A stretch of DNA of 64,000 bases. Origin: CAZNFR01 sp964572225. GTDB lineage: Bacteria; Bacteroidota; Bacteroidia; Bacteroidales; GCA-2748055. Positions within the stretch are counted from its first letter, which is position 1, and each line of letters begins with the position of its first letter. Of the stretch, positions 27,203 to 36,317 are shown piece by piece. The notes below the pieces were generated by a model. That model did not search any database and was not told the DNA's origin. It saw nothing but the letters and a program-made list of their open reading frames with translations. The stretch spans positions 4,017 to 68,016 of the forward strand of contig CAZNFR010000009.1 of the NCBI GenBank assembly GCA_964572225.1. The letters run 5' to 3'. The position numbers were made by a program, and so were the translations under genes.

Positions 27203-28241
27203 TTTGTTTAAATGGATGAGGAAGGCAGCCGGGAAAAAGTGGATACAACACGGGATTTTCTGGTTGCTTTCCTTCAGGGTATTGCTGGAGATCTTTTCCA
27301 GCTCATCGGAGATTATGAAAATTGATTACCTCTATACCCTGGTTTTTGTTATAACCATCCTTATTCCGGTTTATCTGAATCTGCAACTCGCCCTTCCCCT
27401 TTTTTTCAATCGCAGGAAATACCTGATATATTTTCTTTCGGTAGTGGTGCTGATCGGTTTTTTCAGTTTTTTTAACCAGTTTACCTTTAACCATTTGGTG
27501 GACCTGATCTTTTCCGGTTATTATTTTATATCCTACTATGAATTGGGAAATATAGCAAAGTTCCTTTTTGTTTTCATGGGATTAACTACGCTGCTGAAGC
27601 TTTCCGGAAGCTGGTTTGCCCTCATGGAGGCCCGGGAAACGATAATTTCGGAACAAAAACTGAGGATAGAGAATGAACTGAGTGCACTCAAGGCCCAGGT
27701 CAATCCACATTTTATGTTTAACAGTCTGAATAATATCTATTCCCTTAGTCTGAAGGATTCTGAAAAGACCCCGGAAGCGATTCTGAAGCTGGGGGACATC
27801 CTTCGCTACGTAATTTATGAAGCAAGGGAGGACTTTGTTCCTTTGGAGAAAGAGATCAAATTAATCAGAGACTATATTGATCTTCAAAGGCTTCGTGTTC
27901 GGAAAGCCGATATTAGGTTTGCCTATCCCGAGGAAGTGGCAGAGGTGGAAATAGCCCCCTTGCTTTTCCTGCCGCTGGTTGAAAATGCTTTCAAGCATGG
28001 GATCAAGGCCGAGACTTCGGAGGGTTTTCTGCATGCGAAATTATCGGTTATGGGTAAAGATCTTAGCTTTTCCTGCGTAAATAATAAGCCCTCTGAAGTT
28101 AGGAAGGAAGACAAGGATGGGGGAACGGGGATCGAGAATGTTAAGCGCAGGCTTGAACTGACCTATCCCGGTAAGTATAGTTTCCTTATAGAAGATAAGG
28201 GAAAATCGTTTAACATTGTACTAAATCTGAAAATGCAATGA
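27195..28241 (+). CDS. LytS-type sensor histidine kinase (His_kinase family)
   Basis: A 348-aa membrane kinase. Four hydrophobic helices (about 20-35, 46-68, 76-96, 120-142) lead to a coiled coil and the His_kinase domain with His172 in QVNPHFMFNSLNNIYSL. The ATPase part has LVENAFKHGI and GGTGIENVKRRLEL. This is the common Bacteroidota partner of LytTR regulators. It overlaps the lipoprotein gene by 8 bp and the regulator gene by 4 bp. Confidence 0.92.
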   Translation: MNSLFKWMRKAAGKKWIQHGIFWLLSFRVLLEIFSSSSEIMKIDYLYTLVFVITILIPVYLNLQLALPLFFNRRKYLIYFLSVVVLIGFFSFFNQFTFNHLVDLIFSGYYFISYYELGNIAKFLFVFMGLTTLLKLSGSWFALMEARETIISEQKLRIENELSALKAQVNPHFMFNSLNNIYSLSLKDSEKTPEAILKLGDILRYVIYEAREDFVPLEKEIKLIRDYIDLQRLRVRKADIRFAYPEEVAEVEIAPLLFLPLVENAFKHGIKAETSEGFLHAKLSVMGKDLSFSCVNNKPSEVRKEDKDGGTGIENVKRRLELTYPGKYSFLIEDKGKSFNIVLNLKMQ

Positions 28242-28948
28242 TCCTAAATTGTCTTGTTGTGGATGACGAACCCCTGGCCGTTGAGGTACTCGAAAGCTAT
28301 ATCTCGGGGGTTTCTTCATTACATCTGGGAGGAGTATTTGAAGATACCGTGGCAGCGGGTAACTTTTTGCGGGAGAACAGGGCCGATCTGATATTCCTGG
28401 ATATTAACATGCCAGGCCTTTCAGGGATGGAGTTTTTACGCTCACTTCACGATCCGCCAATGGTAATATTCACAACTGCATATCCTGAGTATGCGGTAGA
28501 AGGATTCGAGGCAAATGCCATAGATTATCTGCTGAAACCTTTTTCCCTGGAACGATTTCTGAAAGCGGTCAATAAAGCCTTTGAAAAAGGCCGTATAAAC
28601 AGGAAAGTGCAGGGTGAGCCCGGACTGCTTTGGTTCAGGGCAGATAAAAAGCTGCACAAGGTAAATCCGGATTCCATTAAATATCTCAGATCAATAGGAG
28701 ATTACGTTAAGATTTGCGGAAGTGAGGGCCCGATCCTGGTTCATGATACCATCCGGGAACTCTCCGTCCAACTGGAACATTTTGGAATCCGGCGGGTTCA
28801 CCGTTCCTGGTCGGTGGCACTTCGGAAAATTGAATATATTGAAGGAAATGCCATTTTTATTGCTGGAGAACAGATTCCTATTGGCAGAGCATACAGGGAA
28901 GAATTTTTCCGTATGCTTAATCAGGACGGAAAAACCAGGTCCGAATAA
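28238..28948 (+). CDS. LytTR-family response regulator
   Basis: A 236-aa regulator. The receiver (1-120) has DDEPLA at 9-14, phospho-acceptor Asp55 in LIFLDINMPG, TTAYPEYA and LLKPF. The LytTR DNA-binding domain (about 135-233) has KYLRSIGDYVKI, RVHRSWSVALRKIEYI and IPIGRAYREEF. Its ATGA start overlaps the kinase stop, so the pair is translationally coupled. A likely target is the TonB receptor gene 128 bp downstream on the same strand or its own operon; this is inference from position. Confidence 0.93.
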   Translation: MILNCLVVDDEPLAVEVLESYISGVSSLHLGGVFEDTVAAGNFLRENRADLIFLDINMPGLSGMEFLRSLHDPPMVIFTTAYPEYAVEGFEANAIDYLLKPFSLERFLKAVNKAFEKGRINRKVQGEPGLLWFRADKKLHKVNPDSIKYLRSIGDYVKICGSEGPILVHDTIRELSVQLEHFGIRRVHRSWSVALRKIEYIEGNAIFIAGEQIPIGRAYREEFFRMLNQDGKTRSE

Positions 28949-29076
28949 AAGATCCTGCCATTTAACAATCATTGCTCTACCTGTGTTAGTCTGATGATTT
29001 TTCGATTTTAAGATCGATCCTGATTAATCCGGGAAAAGCAGTTGCTTCCCGGTTGAACTATTAAAGCTGTTTTTCT

Positions 29077-31347
29077 ATGAAGCAAGTCATAAGCCTGTTT
29101 GGAATTCAGGTCCTTTTACATGCTCTTGGCACCGGATTATTTGCACAGGTAAAGGGAAAGGTGGTAGATGCTGCCACTGGTGAGCCTCTTCCGGGAGCAA
29201 GCGTTGTTTATTCCAGGGAAGAAGCTGTTGTTACCGATACAAAAGGATATTTCAAACTGGAACATGCAGGTCCGATTGACAGTTTGGATATCAGGCATTT
29301 GGGGTATACACGAAAGGTGGTTGCACATCCTCTGGATTTTCAAATTTACAAACTTGAGCCAGATCCGCTAATGATTTCGGAGGCCGTGGTTACGGCCAGC
29401 CGAATTCCGGTTTCCCTCAAAAAGTCACCAGGCAGTCTAAGTTTGGTTAATTTACTCCAAACTGACCGTCTGAACGAAGCTTCCGTGAATAATGTTTTGA
29501 ATTCTATACCAGGGGTTTACGTTGCTGGAGGAACACTAACTACTAATCGATTGATTATTAGAGGAATAGGCTCAAGGACTCCCTATAACAGCAATCGGAT
29601 CCGGGTTTATTTTGATGAATTTCCGCTGACCACCGGAGACGGGGTGAGTACGCATGAAGAATTGTCACCGGAGCTGATCAGTAAGACAGAAGTTCTCAAA
29701 GGGCCTGGGTCGGCACTTTATGGTTCGGGTCTTGGAGGGGTCGTAAAGTTGATCCCGGGAATTCCCTTTGGAGAGGGATTATCTGGGAATTCAGGGGGTG
29801 AATTCGCTTCCTTTCTTACCAGGGATTATCAGGCCCGGGTTAATTTTAGCAGCAGCCAAAGTTTTATCAGTCTTACAGGCAGTTTATTTGATTCTGAGGG
29901 GTACAGGGAAAATAACCAAACGAGGAGAGAACAGATCTTTCTGTATGGAGGACGGGAAAATCAAAACCTGGAACTCCGAATTCTATTGCTTTATACGGGA
30001 CTTTACGCGCAGATTCCCAGCTCCTTGAATATTGAGGATTTTGAATCGGACCCTTCCTCGGCAGCGGATAATTGGGCCCGGATTGGAGGATATGAAGATA
30101 ACGACAAATTTTTTGGCGGACTTAGACTGAGTTACCAATGGAATGAAAAATCATCCACCAATTGGGTAATTTTTGGTTCTGCAACGGGAACCTACGAATC
30201 CAGACCCTTTAATATCCTTGAGACCAGTGGAAACGCGGTGGGGACCCGATTTTTTTATGAATTGGAAAATCCGGGATTCACACTCAGGGCGGGGGGAGAA
30301 TTGTTTTCCGAAAAAAATAACTGGAAAATATTCGAGACTCAAACAGGTCAACAGGGTTCCAGATTGAATGAGAATCAGGAAAGCAGACAGTATGCCAACG
30401 TTTTTTTCCATTCCAGGTTAGGGTTTATTTCAGGACTGATTATGGAACCAGCCCTTAATATTAACATTCTTTCCTACCGAGTTGATGATCTTTTCCTGCA
30501 AAATGAAGACCGTTCAGGCGATTATTCCTACGAGCCTGTTGTATCGCCCCGGCTGGGATTCAACTATACGATTAATTCCAAAACAACGGTCTACTGGGGA
30601 GCCGGACATGGTTTCTCTGCCCCTTCACTGGAAGAAACCTTATTACCGGAAGGAGAGGTTAACACCTCCCTTAAACCCGAATCGGGCTGGAATTTTGATC
30701 TGGGTCTGAGAAAAAGCTTTCTCGAAGGCAGGCTTTTTTCCGATGTCAGCCTTTACCATATCCGGCTTAGCAATCTGCTGGTTAACAAACGGATTGCGGA
30801 GGATATTTTTTCCGGGATCAATGCCGGAAGGGCCAACTATACCGGATTGGAGGGGTTTCTATATTATTCTGTTTTTCCGGTTGAGTTACAGAGTCGTTAT
30901 TCCCTTTTGTTGAGAGGTGGTGTAACTCTTTCGAACAACAAATTCATTGAATTTACAGACGATGGGATTGATTTCTCCGGAAATCATTTGCCCGGAATAC
31001 CAAAAGTGTTAGTAAATCTGGATGCCTCTTTTTCGGTTTTGGAAAATTTCAATGCTCACCTGGGCTACCAGTTTTTCGGTGAGCAATACCTGGATGATGG
31101 CAATACAGGAACATATCCGGGAAAGGGGGTTCTTTCCCTAAAGCTTACCCGGGGTTTCAGGATCCCTTCTTCAGATTTTAAGATCAGGTTTTATGGAGGA
31201 GTACAAAATATCATGAATAACCAATATGCTTCCATGATATTGATAAACGCTCCTTCTTTTGGAGGAGCGCGTCCCAGGTACTATTACCCGGCCAATCCCA
31301 GATCGTATTTTCTGGGACTGCGCCTGGAGTTTAATGACAGTAACTAA
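29077..31347 (+). CDS. TonB-dependent outer-membrane receptor
   Basis: A 756-aa receptor with signal peptide (ends GLFAQ), an N-terminal carboxypeptidase-regulatory-like domain (about 25-105, KGKVVDAATGEPLPGASV), a plug domain (about 120-235, LIIRGIGSRTPYNSNRIRVY and LKGPGSALYGSGLGGVV) and a C-terminal 22-strand barrel ending RSYFLGLRLEF. Its short length and lack of a SusD partner point to the siderophore/cobalamin/metal class rather than the SusC glycan class. It follows the LytTR regulator. Confidence 0.92.
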   Translation: MKQVISLFGIQVLLHALGTGLFAQVKGKVVDAATGEPLPGASVVYSREEAVVTDTKGYFKLEHAGPIDSLDIRHLGYTRKVVAHPLDFQIYKLEPDPLMISEAVVTASRIPVSLKKSPGSLSLVNLLQTDRLNEASVNNVLNSIPGVYVAGGTLTTNRLIIRGIGSRTPYNSNRIRVYFDEFPLTTGDGVSTHEELSPELISKTEVLKGPGSALYGSGLGGVVKLIPGIPFGEGLSGNSGGEFASFLTRDYQARVNFSSSQSFISLTGSLFDSEGYRENNQTRREQIFLYGGRENQNLELRILLLYTGLYAQIPSSLNIEDFESDPSSAADNWARIGGYEDNDKFFGGLRLSYQWNEKSSTNWVIFGSATGTYESRPFNILETSGNAVGTRFFYELENPGFTLRAGGELFSEKNNWKIFETQTGQQGSRLNENQESRQYANVFFHSRLGFISGLIMEPALNINILSYRVDDLFLQNEDRSGDYSYEPVVSPRLGFNYTINSKTTVYWGAGHGFSAPSLEETLLPEGEVNTSLKPESGWNFDLGLRKSFLEGRLFSDVSLYHIRLSNLLVNKRIAEDIFSGINAGRANYTGLEGFLYYSVFPVELQSRYSLLLRGGVTLSNNKFIEFTDDGIDFSGNHLPGIPKVLVNLDASFSVLENFNAHLGYQFFGEQYLDDGNTGTYPGKGVLSLKLTRGFRIPSSDFKIRFYGGVQNIMNNQYASMILINAPSFGGARPRYYYPANPRSYFLGLRLEFNDSN

Positions 31348-31352
31348 ACTGA

Positions 31353-31880
31353 TCAGTCCTTTTTTTCTTCGGAGTATTTCAGGATCTCCTTATCCAGTTC
31401 CTGAAGAAGATTTAGAAGGTTTTTGATATCTTTTTTACCGGTCGTGGTGGTAGGCAGTCGATTATCATGGTTTTTATATTCCAGATAAATCTGCATACCA
31501 AGTTGGGATGCGGCTTTTTTCTTTTGATCGTTGAGTTTGTTGATTTCATACTGGTCGCGGTATTTCTCTGCGACCTCCTGTGCCGATTGAACTGCTTCCT
31601 GTGTAAGCTCGGTTCCTCTGCTCCAAGCAGATAGGGAAACTACCCTGATCCGGCCAAATATTTTTTCACTGTAACTGGCCACTCTTTCTCCGAATTCACC
31701 GGCTTCTTCTGAAAAAACCCGGGCTCCTTCCGTAATATTATCACGGGCTTCATCCCAGAACCCTGACTTTCCGGCTGTTTCTGAGATATCGGAAAAACGT
31801 TCTTTTGCCGAATCCACCCTTTCCGTTACTTCATCTTTTATTTCTTCTTTTTCCTTCTTATTCTTATTTGTATTTGCCAT
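31353..31880 (-). CDS. Charged helical protein of unknown function
   Basis: A 175-aa soluble, Lys/Glu-rich, mostly helical protein with no signal peptide. The first half (KEEIKDEVTERVDSAKERF) looks like an amphipathic coiled coil of the kind seen in stress or YtxH-like proteins; the second half has NKLNDQKKKAASQLGMQIY. The family is not recognised. It starts 26 bp after the stop of the coiled-coil lipoprotein gene and is probably co-transcribed, so the two may act together. Confidence 0.65.
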   Translation of the reverse strand: MANTNKNKKEKEEIKDEVTERVDSAKERFSDISETAGKSGFWDEARDNITEGARVFSEEAGEFGERVASYSEKIFGRIRVVSLSAWSRGTELTQEAVQSAQEVAEKYRDQYEINKLNDQKKKAASQLGMQIYLEYKNHDNRLPTTTTGKKDIKNLLNLLQELDKEILKYSEEKKD

Positions 31881-31906
31881 GGTTTATAATTTTTTAAGAT
31901 TAAACA

Positions 31907-33307
31907 TTAAGCTTTTGCTGTTCTTCTTGCACGTCCCAAAAAGTATAGTAAAAGGAGAACTCCGGCACCCACCAGTAAAATGGTGATAATTGAGATACGG
32001 GCAGCTTTTGCATTATTGGCTCTTCTTTCATCGATTTGGGCCTGTTTTTGAGCTAACTCCATTTTGGTCAGGGAAATCTGTTCCTTCATTTTTTCAATTT
32101 CTGCTCTTTGGGCACGGATATCCTGATCAAGTTCGGAAATTAGTCCGGAAGTGGTTTCGGAAATTCCCGTGAAGGGAGGATTATCTCCTCCACCGGAAGA
32201 GCCTGATAGCAATGCTGATTCTTCTTCCAGAAGCTCAGCTTCCTCAGAACCCAGTTCCGATTTTTTCATTAACAGATCGGATAGTTCCTGACTTTTGACC
32301 ACGCCAATTTCTTCATCCAGGTGAGTCAGGCTGCTGTCGATTTCAGATTTCTGTATTTTAAGTTCCTGCTGTATTGATTGGAGATTCTGAAGTTCATCCT
32401 TCATTTCAGATTTCTGGTTGTTCAAACGGTCGATCTCACTTTGCGTAAAATCCGTTAGTATTTCTGTCCTGCTGTATTCCTGTGCGATGGCTTCCTTCAA
32501 CCGGTTTTGCATGGTACGGTAATCTGACATCCATGAAGTCAGCTCTACCAAATTTTCCTGAGCCTGATCAACCTTGGACCGCTCCTCCTGAATGGCCTGA
32601 TTGACCTCCTGAATCTTCTTTTCAAAGTCCTCAATTTTTTCCTCTTCTCCGCCTTTATCCATTAAGGAATTCTTTTCTCGCTGGTAAATGATTTTTTCTT
32701 CCTCCAGAATTTCAATCTTATTGGAGGCAAGGGTTAATTTTTGTTCCTCAAAATCCATTTGACGATTTTTGGTCATGGCTTCTACTTCCAGTTGATTCAG
32801 TCGGATATCGATTTCACTGATTCCGGTCACTAAGCGGGTATCCACCCGTTCACGGGTTTCACTTAACTGCTTTTCGGCCACATTCAGGGTGTCGAGCTGG
32901 GAGTTAAGGCCTGCAATGGCGGAAGAAAGACTCTTTAAACTGTCATTGATCGAGGTTAAGGAGCTCTGAAGATTGGCACGTTCAAGACTTAACTCTTCCT
33001 GCCGTTCCTCTCTTTGAATTTGGGTGAAAGCAGACTGAAGGGAGTCGAGTTTACGAATGTTCCCTTCCATTTCTTTTTTCCTTTGAATAAGAAATTCCTG
33101 CTGTTCAAGTAAGGAGTCCTTGGCTTTTTCTGCTTTAGCAAGGATTTGTTCCATTTTCTGCTGATCCTGTTCCAGTTTCTCTGTCCTGGCCATCAAATCT
33201 CCGGTATCATTCCTGGTGTTTTTTCCTTCGTCACAAGAGGAGAGGCTAATAATCAACACTATGGAAAAAGCAAGATTTGAAATTCGATTAAAATTATTAT
33301 TCTTCAT
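31907..33307 (-). CDS. Long coiled-coil lipoprotein with a C-terminal membrane helix
   Basis: A 466-aa protein. The N-terminus is a lipoprotein signal with lipobox LSSC (Cys25), followed at once by acidic residues (DEG). Residues about 35-430 are almost all heptad-like Glu/Gln/Lys/Leu-rich coiled coil with a short Gly/Ser/Pro break near 375-385. The last 35 residues form one strong membrane helix (ISIITILLVGAGVLLLLYFL) with a basic tail GRARRTAKA. Having both a lipid anchor and a C-terminal membrane helix is uncommon and suggests a tether between two membranes or a hairpin in one. The function is unknown. Confidence 0.75.
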   Translation of the reverse strand: MKNNNFNRISNLAFSIVLIISLSSCDEGKNTRNDTGDLMARTEKLEQDQQKMEQILAKAEKAKDSLLEQQEFLIQRKKEMEGNIRKLDSLQSAFTQIQREERQEELSLERANLQSSLTSINDSLKSLSSAIAGLNSQLDTLNVAEKQLSETRERVDTRLVTGISEIDIRLNQLEVEAMTKNRQMDFEEQKLTLASNKIEILEEEKIIYQREKNSLMDKGGEEEKIEDFEKKIQEVNQAIQEERSKVDQAQENLVELTSWMSDYRTMQNRLKEAIAQEYSRTEILTDFTQSEIDRLNNQKSEMKDELQNLQSIQQELKIQKSEIDSSLTHLDEEIGVVKSQELSDLLMKKSELGSEEAELLEEESALLSGSSGGGDNPPFTGISETTSGLISELDQDIRAQRAEIEKMKEQISLTKMELAQKQAQIDERRANNAKAARISIITILLVGAGVLLLLYFLGRARRTAKA

Positions 33308-33530
33308 ATTTACAGATTTATAAGGTTTTCCGGACCTCCATATTTAATAATTTTCTCAGGGTTGCCTTTAACTCCTTTCGCAGATGCCAGGTATCCTGAA
33401 CTAAACATGAGGGTCAATTGGGTAAATGCATGAATATTCATCGTTCAAGTATTAAAACAAATTAGAGTATTGCTATCAATAACCAATAATTGGTTACAGG
33501 GTAATTGCTAAAGAAACAGACCAGAAATGG

Positions 33531-33821
33531 TCATAGAACACGGGCACCTTCGCTTTGCGGAATGGTGCCGGCATCTTTGAGCTTCTTGAGCTCGCGGTCT
33601 TTTGCCCTCAACTTGTTTCTCATTTTGATAAATTCACTGATGGAGAAAACAATACTGAGTATAGCGCCCAGGGCAACAGATAGAATTATTAACAGGGATA
33701 AGGAAATTTCATATTCCAGACTGAGAAATTTAACGGTTACCGGATCTGCGTTTCCGATGGAGAAGACCACCAGAATGATTCCCAGTAAAAGAAGTAAAAT
33801 ATACAGTCTTTGAAATTTCAT
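33531..33821 (-). CDS. LapA-family (DUF1049) membrane protein
   Basis: A 96-aa protein with two membrane helices (about 7-27 and 40-62) and a short cytoplasmic coiled tail (RNKLRAKDRELKKLKDAG). The pattern of first helix, a short VTVKFLSLEYEISLSLLIIL segment, second helix and charged tail is that of LapA/YciS-type proteins, which in E. coli act in lipopolysaccharide assembly control with LapB. No LapB homologue is adjacent. Confidence 0.82.
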   Translation of the reverse strand: MKFQRLYILLLLLGIILVVFSIGNADPVTVKFLSLEYEISLSLLIILSVALGAILSIVFSISEFIKMRNKLRAKDRELKKLKDAGTIPQSEGARVL

Positions 33822-33960
33822 ATATACAATTTACTAAAAATAATGCTTAAATTCAAGTTTACTTAGAAGTTATTAGGTATCTGCTTATATAATAAACTTT
33901 CGAGGCGGGGGGATTGTTCAAAATCTTTGTCTTAATCGGATTTCCAAAAGCGATTACATG

Positions 33961-33989
33961 AAAAAAGGACTGCCCTTGCGGACAGTCCT
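33961..33989 (-). terminator. Terminator of the secreted NTF2-like gene
   Basis: On the minus strand AGGACTGTCC-GCAA-GGGCAGTCCT with one mismatch, followed by a run of T, 38 bp after the stop of the gene at 34028. Confidence 0.85.
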
Positions 33990-34027
33990 ACGTAACCCAA
34001 ATTAAAACCCGAAATCACCATCAAAAA

Positions 34028-34606
34028 TTATGGAGTGTACGGTATATGAGAACTATGAAGTACAATTCTTAAATCTCCACTATCGTCTTTGGTGTATCCA
34101 AATACATATTCTACTTTCACTTCTTCTTCACTTCCCTTCGGTGTGAAATAATAATTACCCATGGCTATGGCCATATTGCCGGCAGTTTTAATACCGGTGC
34201 TTTCCCATCTCACATTGGTCCACGGACGAATTGCAAATCCTTTATCTTCCGCAAACTTTTCATTCTTACCAACAAAGTAGGACAGAGCTCCTTCGTAGGT
34301 AGTACGGAACTGAATGTCAGAGGCCAGAGTGGGCTTAAAAAGAACCTCACCCATGTTATATCCATATAATTCATTGATATGTTTTTCTGCAGCCGCTACG
34401 TAATCACCGCCTTTGGAATAAGTCTTTCCTATTTTAACAATGCCTTCACCCCAGATTCTTTGTGCTTCTAATACTTCAGCATCTGAGATAGTCATCATCT
34501 CGCCGGGATTACTCTTATACTTCTTTTCTGCTTTCTCGGGCTGCGTCGCGAATGCAGGTGCTGCGAAAATGGCAAACACCAACATTGATAAAAATAACTT
34601 TTTCAT
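34028..34606 (-). CDS. Secreted NTF2/SnoaL-like protein
   Basis: A 192-aa protein with a clean signal peptide (ends APAFA). The mature part has WGEGIVKIGKTY, EVLFKPTLASDIQFRTTYEG, SYFVG, EDKGFAIRPWTNVRWES, AMGNYYFT and VEYVFGYTKDDSGDLRIVLH. This matches a family of NTF2-fold (SnoaL/CaMKII-association-like) proteins often mislabelled phosphoribosyl-AMP cyclohydrolase in databases; no HisI motif is present. The role is unknown. It has its own strong promoter (34656-34687) and terminator, which suggests a separately and well expressed periplasmic protein. Confidence 0.8.
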   Translation of the reverse strand: MKKLFLSMLVFAIFAAPAFATQPEKAEKKYKSNPGEMMTISDAEVLEAQRIWGEGIVKIGKTYSKGGDYVAAAEKHINELYGYNMGEVLFKPTLASDIQFRTTYEGALSYFVGKNEKFAEDKGFAIRPWTNVRWESTGIKTAGNMAIAMGNYYFTPKGSEEEVKVEYVFGYTKDDSGDLRIVLHSSHIPYTP

Positions 34607-34655
34607 AATTTTCGAATGTTAGTATTACTTAACTTAAATATCAATAAACTAACAG

Positions 34656-34687
34656 CAAATGTATGTAAATGTTTACTATGTTGCAAA
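34656..34687 (-). promoter_or_regulatory. Canonical Bacteroidota promoter
   Basis: On the minus strand TTTG (34687-34684), exactly 20 bp, then TACATTTG (34663-34656): a full match to the Bacteroidota primary sigma pattern TTTG-N19-21-TAnnTTTG. The start of transcription should fall near 34649, giving a leader of about 40 nt before the ATG at 34606. Confidence 0.8.
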
Positions 34688-34835
34688 AAAAATTTCTCAA
34701 AGTACTGAATAACATATAGTTAAACAGATATATTTTAGAAGTGAAGGGAAGCCAGGTTAATCTGGCAGCTTTACCTTACCTGCAAATCAGGTTATTCTCC
34801 TCAAACCGGGATTTTTTTCTTATGGAAGTTGCGGG

Positions 34836-36218
34836 TCAACAATCGGGTACCCATTGATGGAGTTGATTTATAATACGCATAAACTAGTCCCCGGCATGAT
34901 TATTCCACTCATTGGGATCGATCCTGTGATCATACAATTCCTTGGAACCATCACAATAATGAATGTATCTCCATTGCAGGCTTCTAACCGATACATTGTC
35001 CTGTCCCCAAATGGTCACCGCAGGACGATCCCAGGGGAGATCAGGATTGAACAAAAGAGGTGCCAGACTGATCCCGTCCAGGTCATTGCGGGGTGGCAGA
35101 TTACACAGATCGGTAAGGGTAGGGAAGAGGTCCAACAGACTTACAGGGGTTTCACAGATACTTCCTTCTTCAATTTTTTCGGGAAAAGAAAACAATAGCG
35201 GGGTTCTTGTACCCACCTCCCAGAGAGTCCTTTTGCTCCAATGTTGTTTCTCTCCCAGGTACCATCCATGGTCACCCCAAAGAACAATTACTCCATTTTT
35301 AGAATGGTTGCTGTTATTCCAGGCATCAAGCAATCTTCCGATTTGCTCATCCGCATAGCTTATCGATGCAAGGTAAGCCTGTATGTTGACTTTCCATAGT
35401 CCGCTATCCACAAGTTGCTGGTGGGTCCACTCTGCACGGTAATCTCCGTAGTTATCAACCATTAAACGATTGGCAATGGCCTTTCCCATGAATGGCAGAT
35501 CTGCCTGATCCTGATCATTAACCTGAGGAAGTTGTATTGAGTCCAGTGGGTACATTTCAAAATACCTACTTGGTACATCCCAGGGTCTATGAGGCCTTAC
35601 GATTCCACATGCAAGAAATAGCGGGGAATGAATATCCATATTTAGGATGTCGATGGCATTACTTACCCTTTTCCAGTCGCCCGTAAAGGAATCAGGAATA
35701 TCCAACGGGTTCCCGAATGCTGCCGGATACTCAGGGTTCTTTGGCGCAGGTGAATAATCACCATACTCAAATCTGTGCCAGTATTGGAGATCGCCTTCTC
35801 CATAATAAATCTTTCCAAATCCGGCCACGTAATAACCCATATCCATAAAATAACGGGTAAGGGTCACATGTTTCCGCAAATCTCCTTCCCACCGATCCCC
35901 GTTTTCATAAACACCGGTATTAGCCGGACTTATTCCGGTGAGGAGTGCGGTTCTGGATGGACTGCACACAGGGGCCGCACAATGGGCGTTGGTGAAAACC
36001 ATACCTGCCTCTGCAAGCTTATCCGGGTTAGGGGTTTTAACATAGGAATACTCCCCCAGGTAACCGGTCCAGTCACGCAGATCATCCACTGCGATGAATA
36101 GTACGCTGGGCTTTTCCTCTTTGAAATTCGAGAATTCCGGTGATGTTGATTCAGGGCCGTTGGTATTACAACTGCCCAAAAAAATGGCCGGGAGTATCAG
36201 CGGATAGGTCTATTTCAT
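34836..36218 (-). pseudogene. Sulfatase (lipoprotein-type) with two in-frame TAG stops
   Basis: The open part is 34884-36179 (431 codons from a TTG). It is a type I sulfatase: PSVLFIAVDDLRDW metal ligands, the formylglycine site C72-S-P-S-R, FGKIYYGEG, PHRPWDVP and VLWGDHGWYLGEKQHW, most like the iduronate-2-sulfatase/choline-sulfatase group. Upstream in frame, ATG AAA TAG is followed by TYPLILPAIFLGSC, a lipoprotein signal, so codon 3 is a TAG. Downstream of the TAG at 34884-34886 the frame continues FMRIINQLHQWVPDC to a TGA, the expected C-terminal helix. It is therefore one gene with two nonsense codons. If translation starts at the TTG, the product lacks its export signal. Confidence 0.8.
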
Positions 36219-36262
36219 TTTATGGGGTATTTTACCCTAATTTGTGAAATAAATTTGGATAA

Positions 36263-36285
36263 AAATAGCCCGGCTCAGCCGGGCT
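36263..36285 (-). terminator. Terminator of the interrupted lipoprotein gene
   Basis: A perfect 8-bp stem AGCCCGGC/GCCGGGCT with a 3-nt loop; on the minus strand it is followed by TATTTTTA. It lies about 30 bp after the stop at 36318. Confidence 0.8.
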
Positions 36286-36317
36286 GTACATTTGGCTAAG
36301 TAGGAAAAAACCATTAC

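Noticed and set aside
34028..34606. Phosphoribosyl-AMP cyclohydrolase (a name often given to this family)
   Set aside because: No HisI zinc or active-site motif is present and the protein has a signal peptide; the pattern fits an NTF2/SnoaL-like fold.
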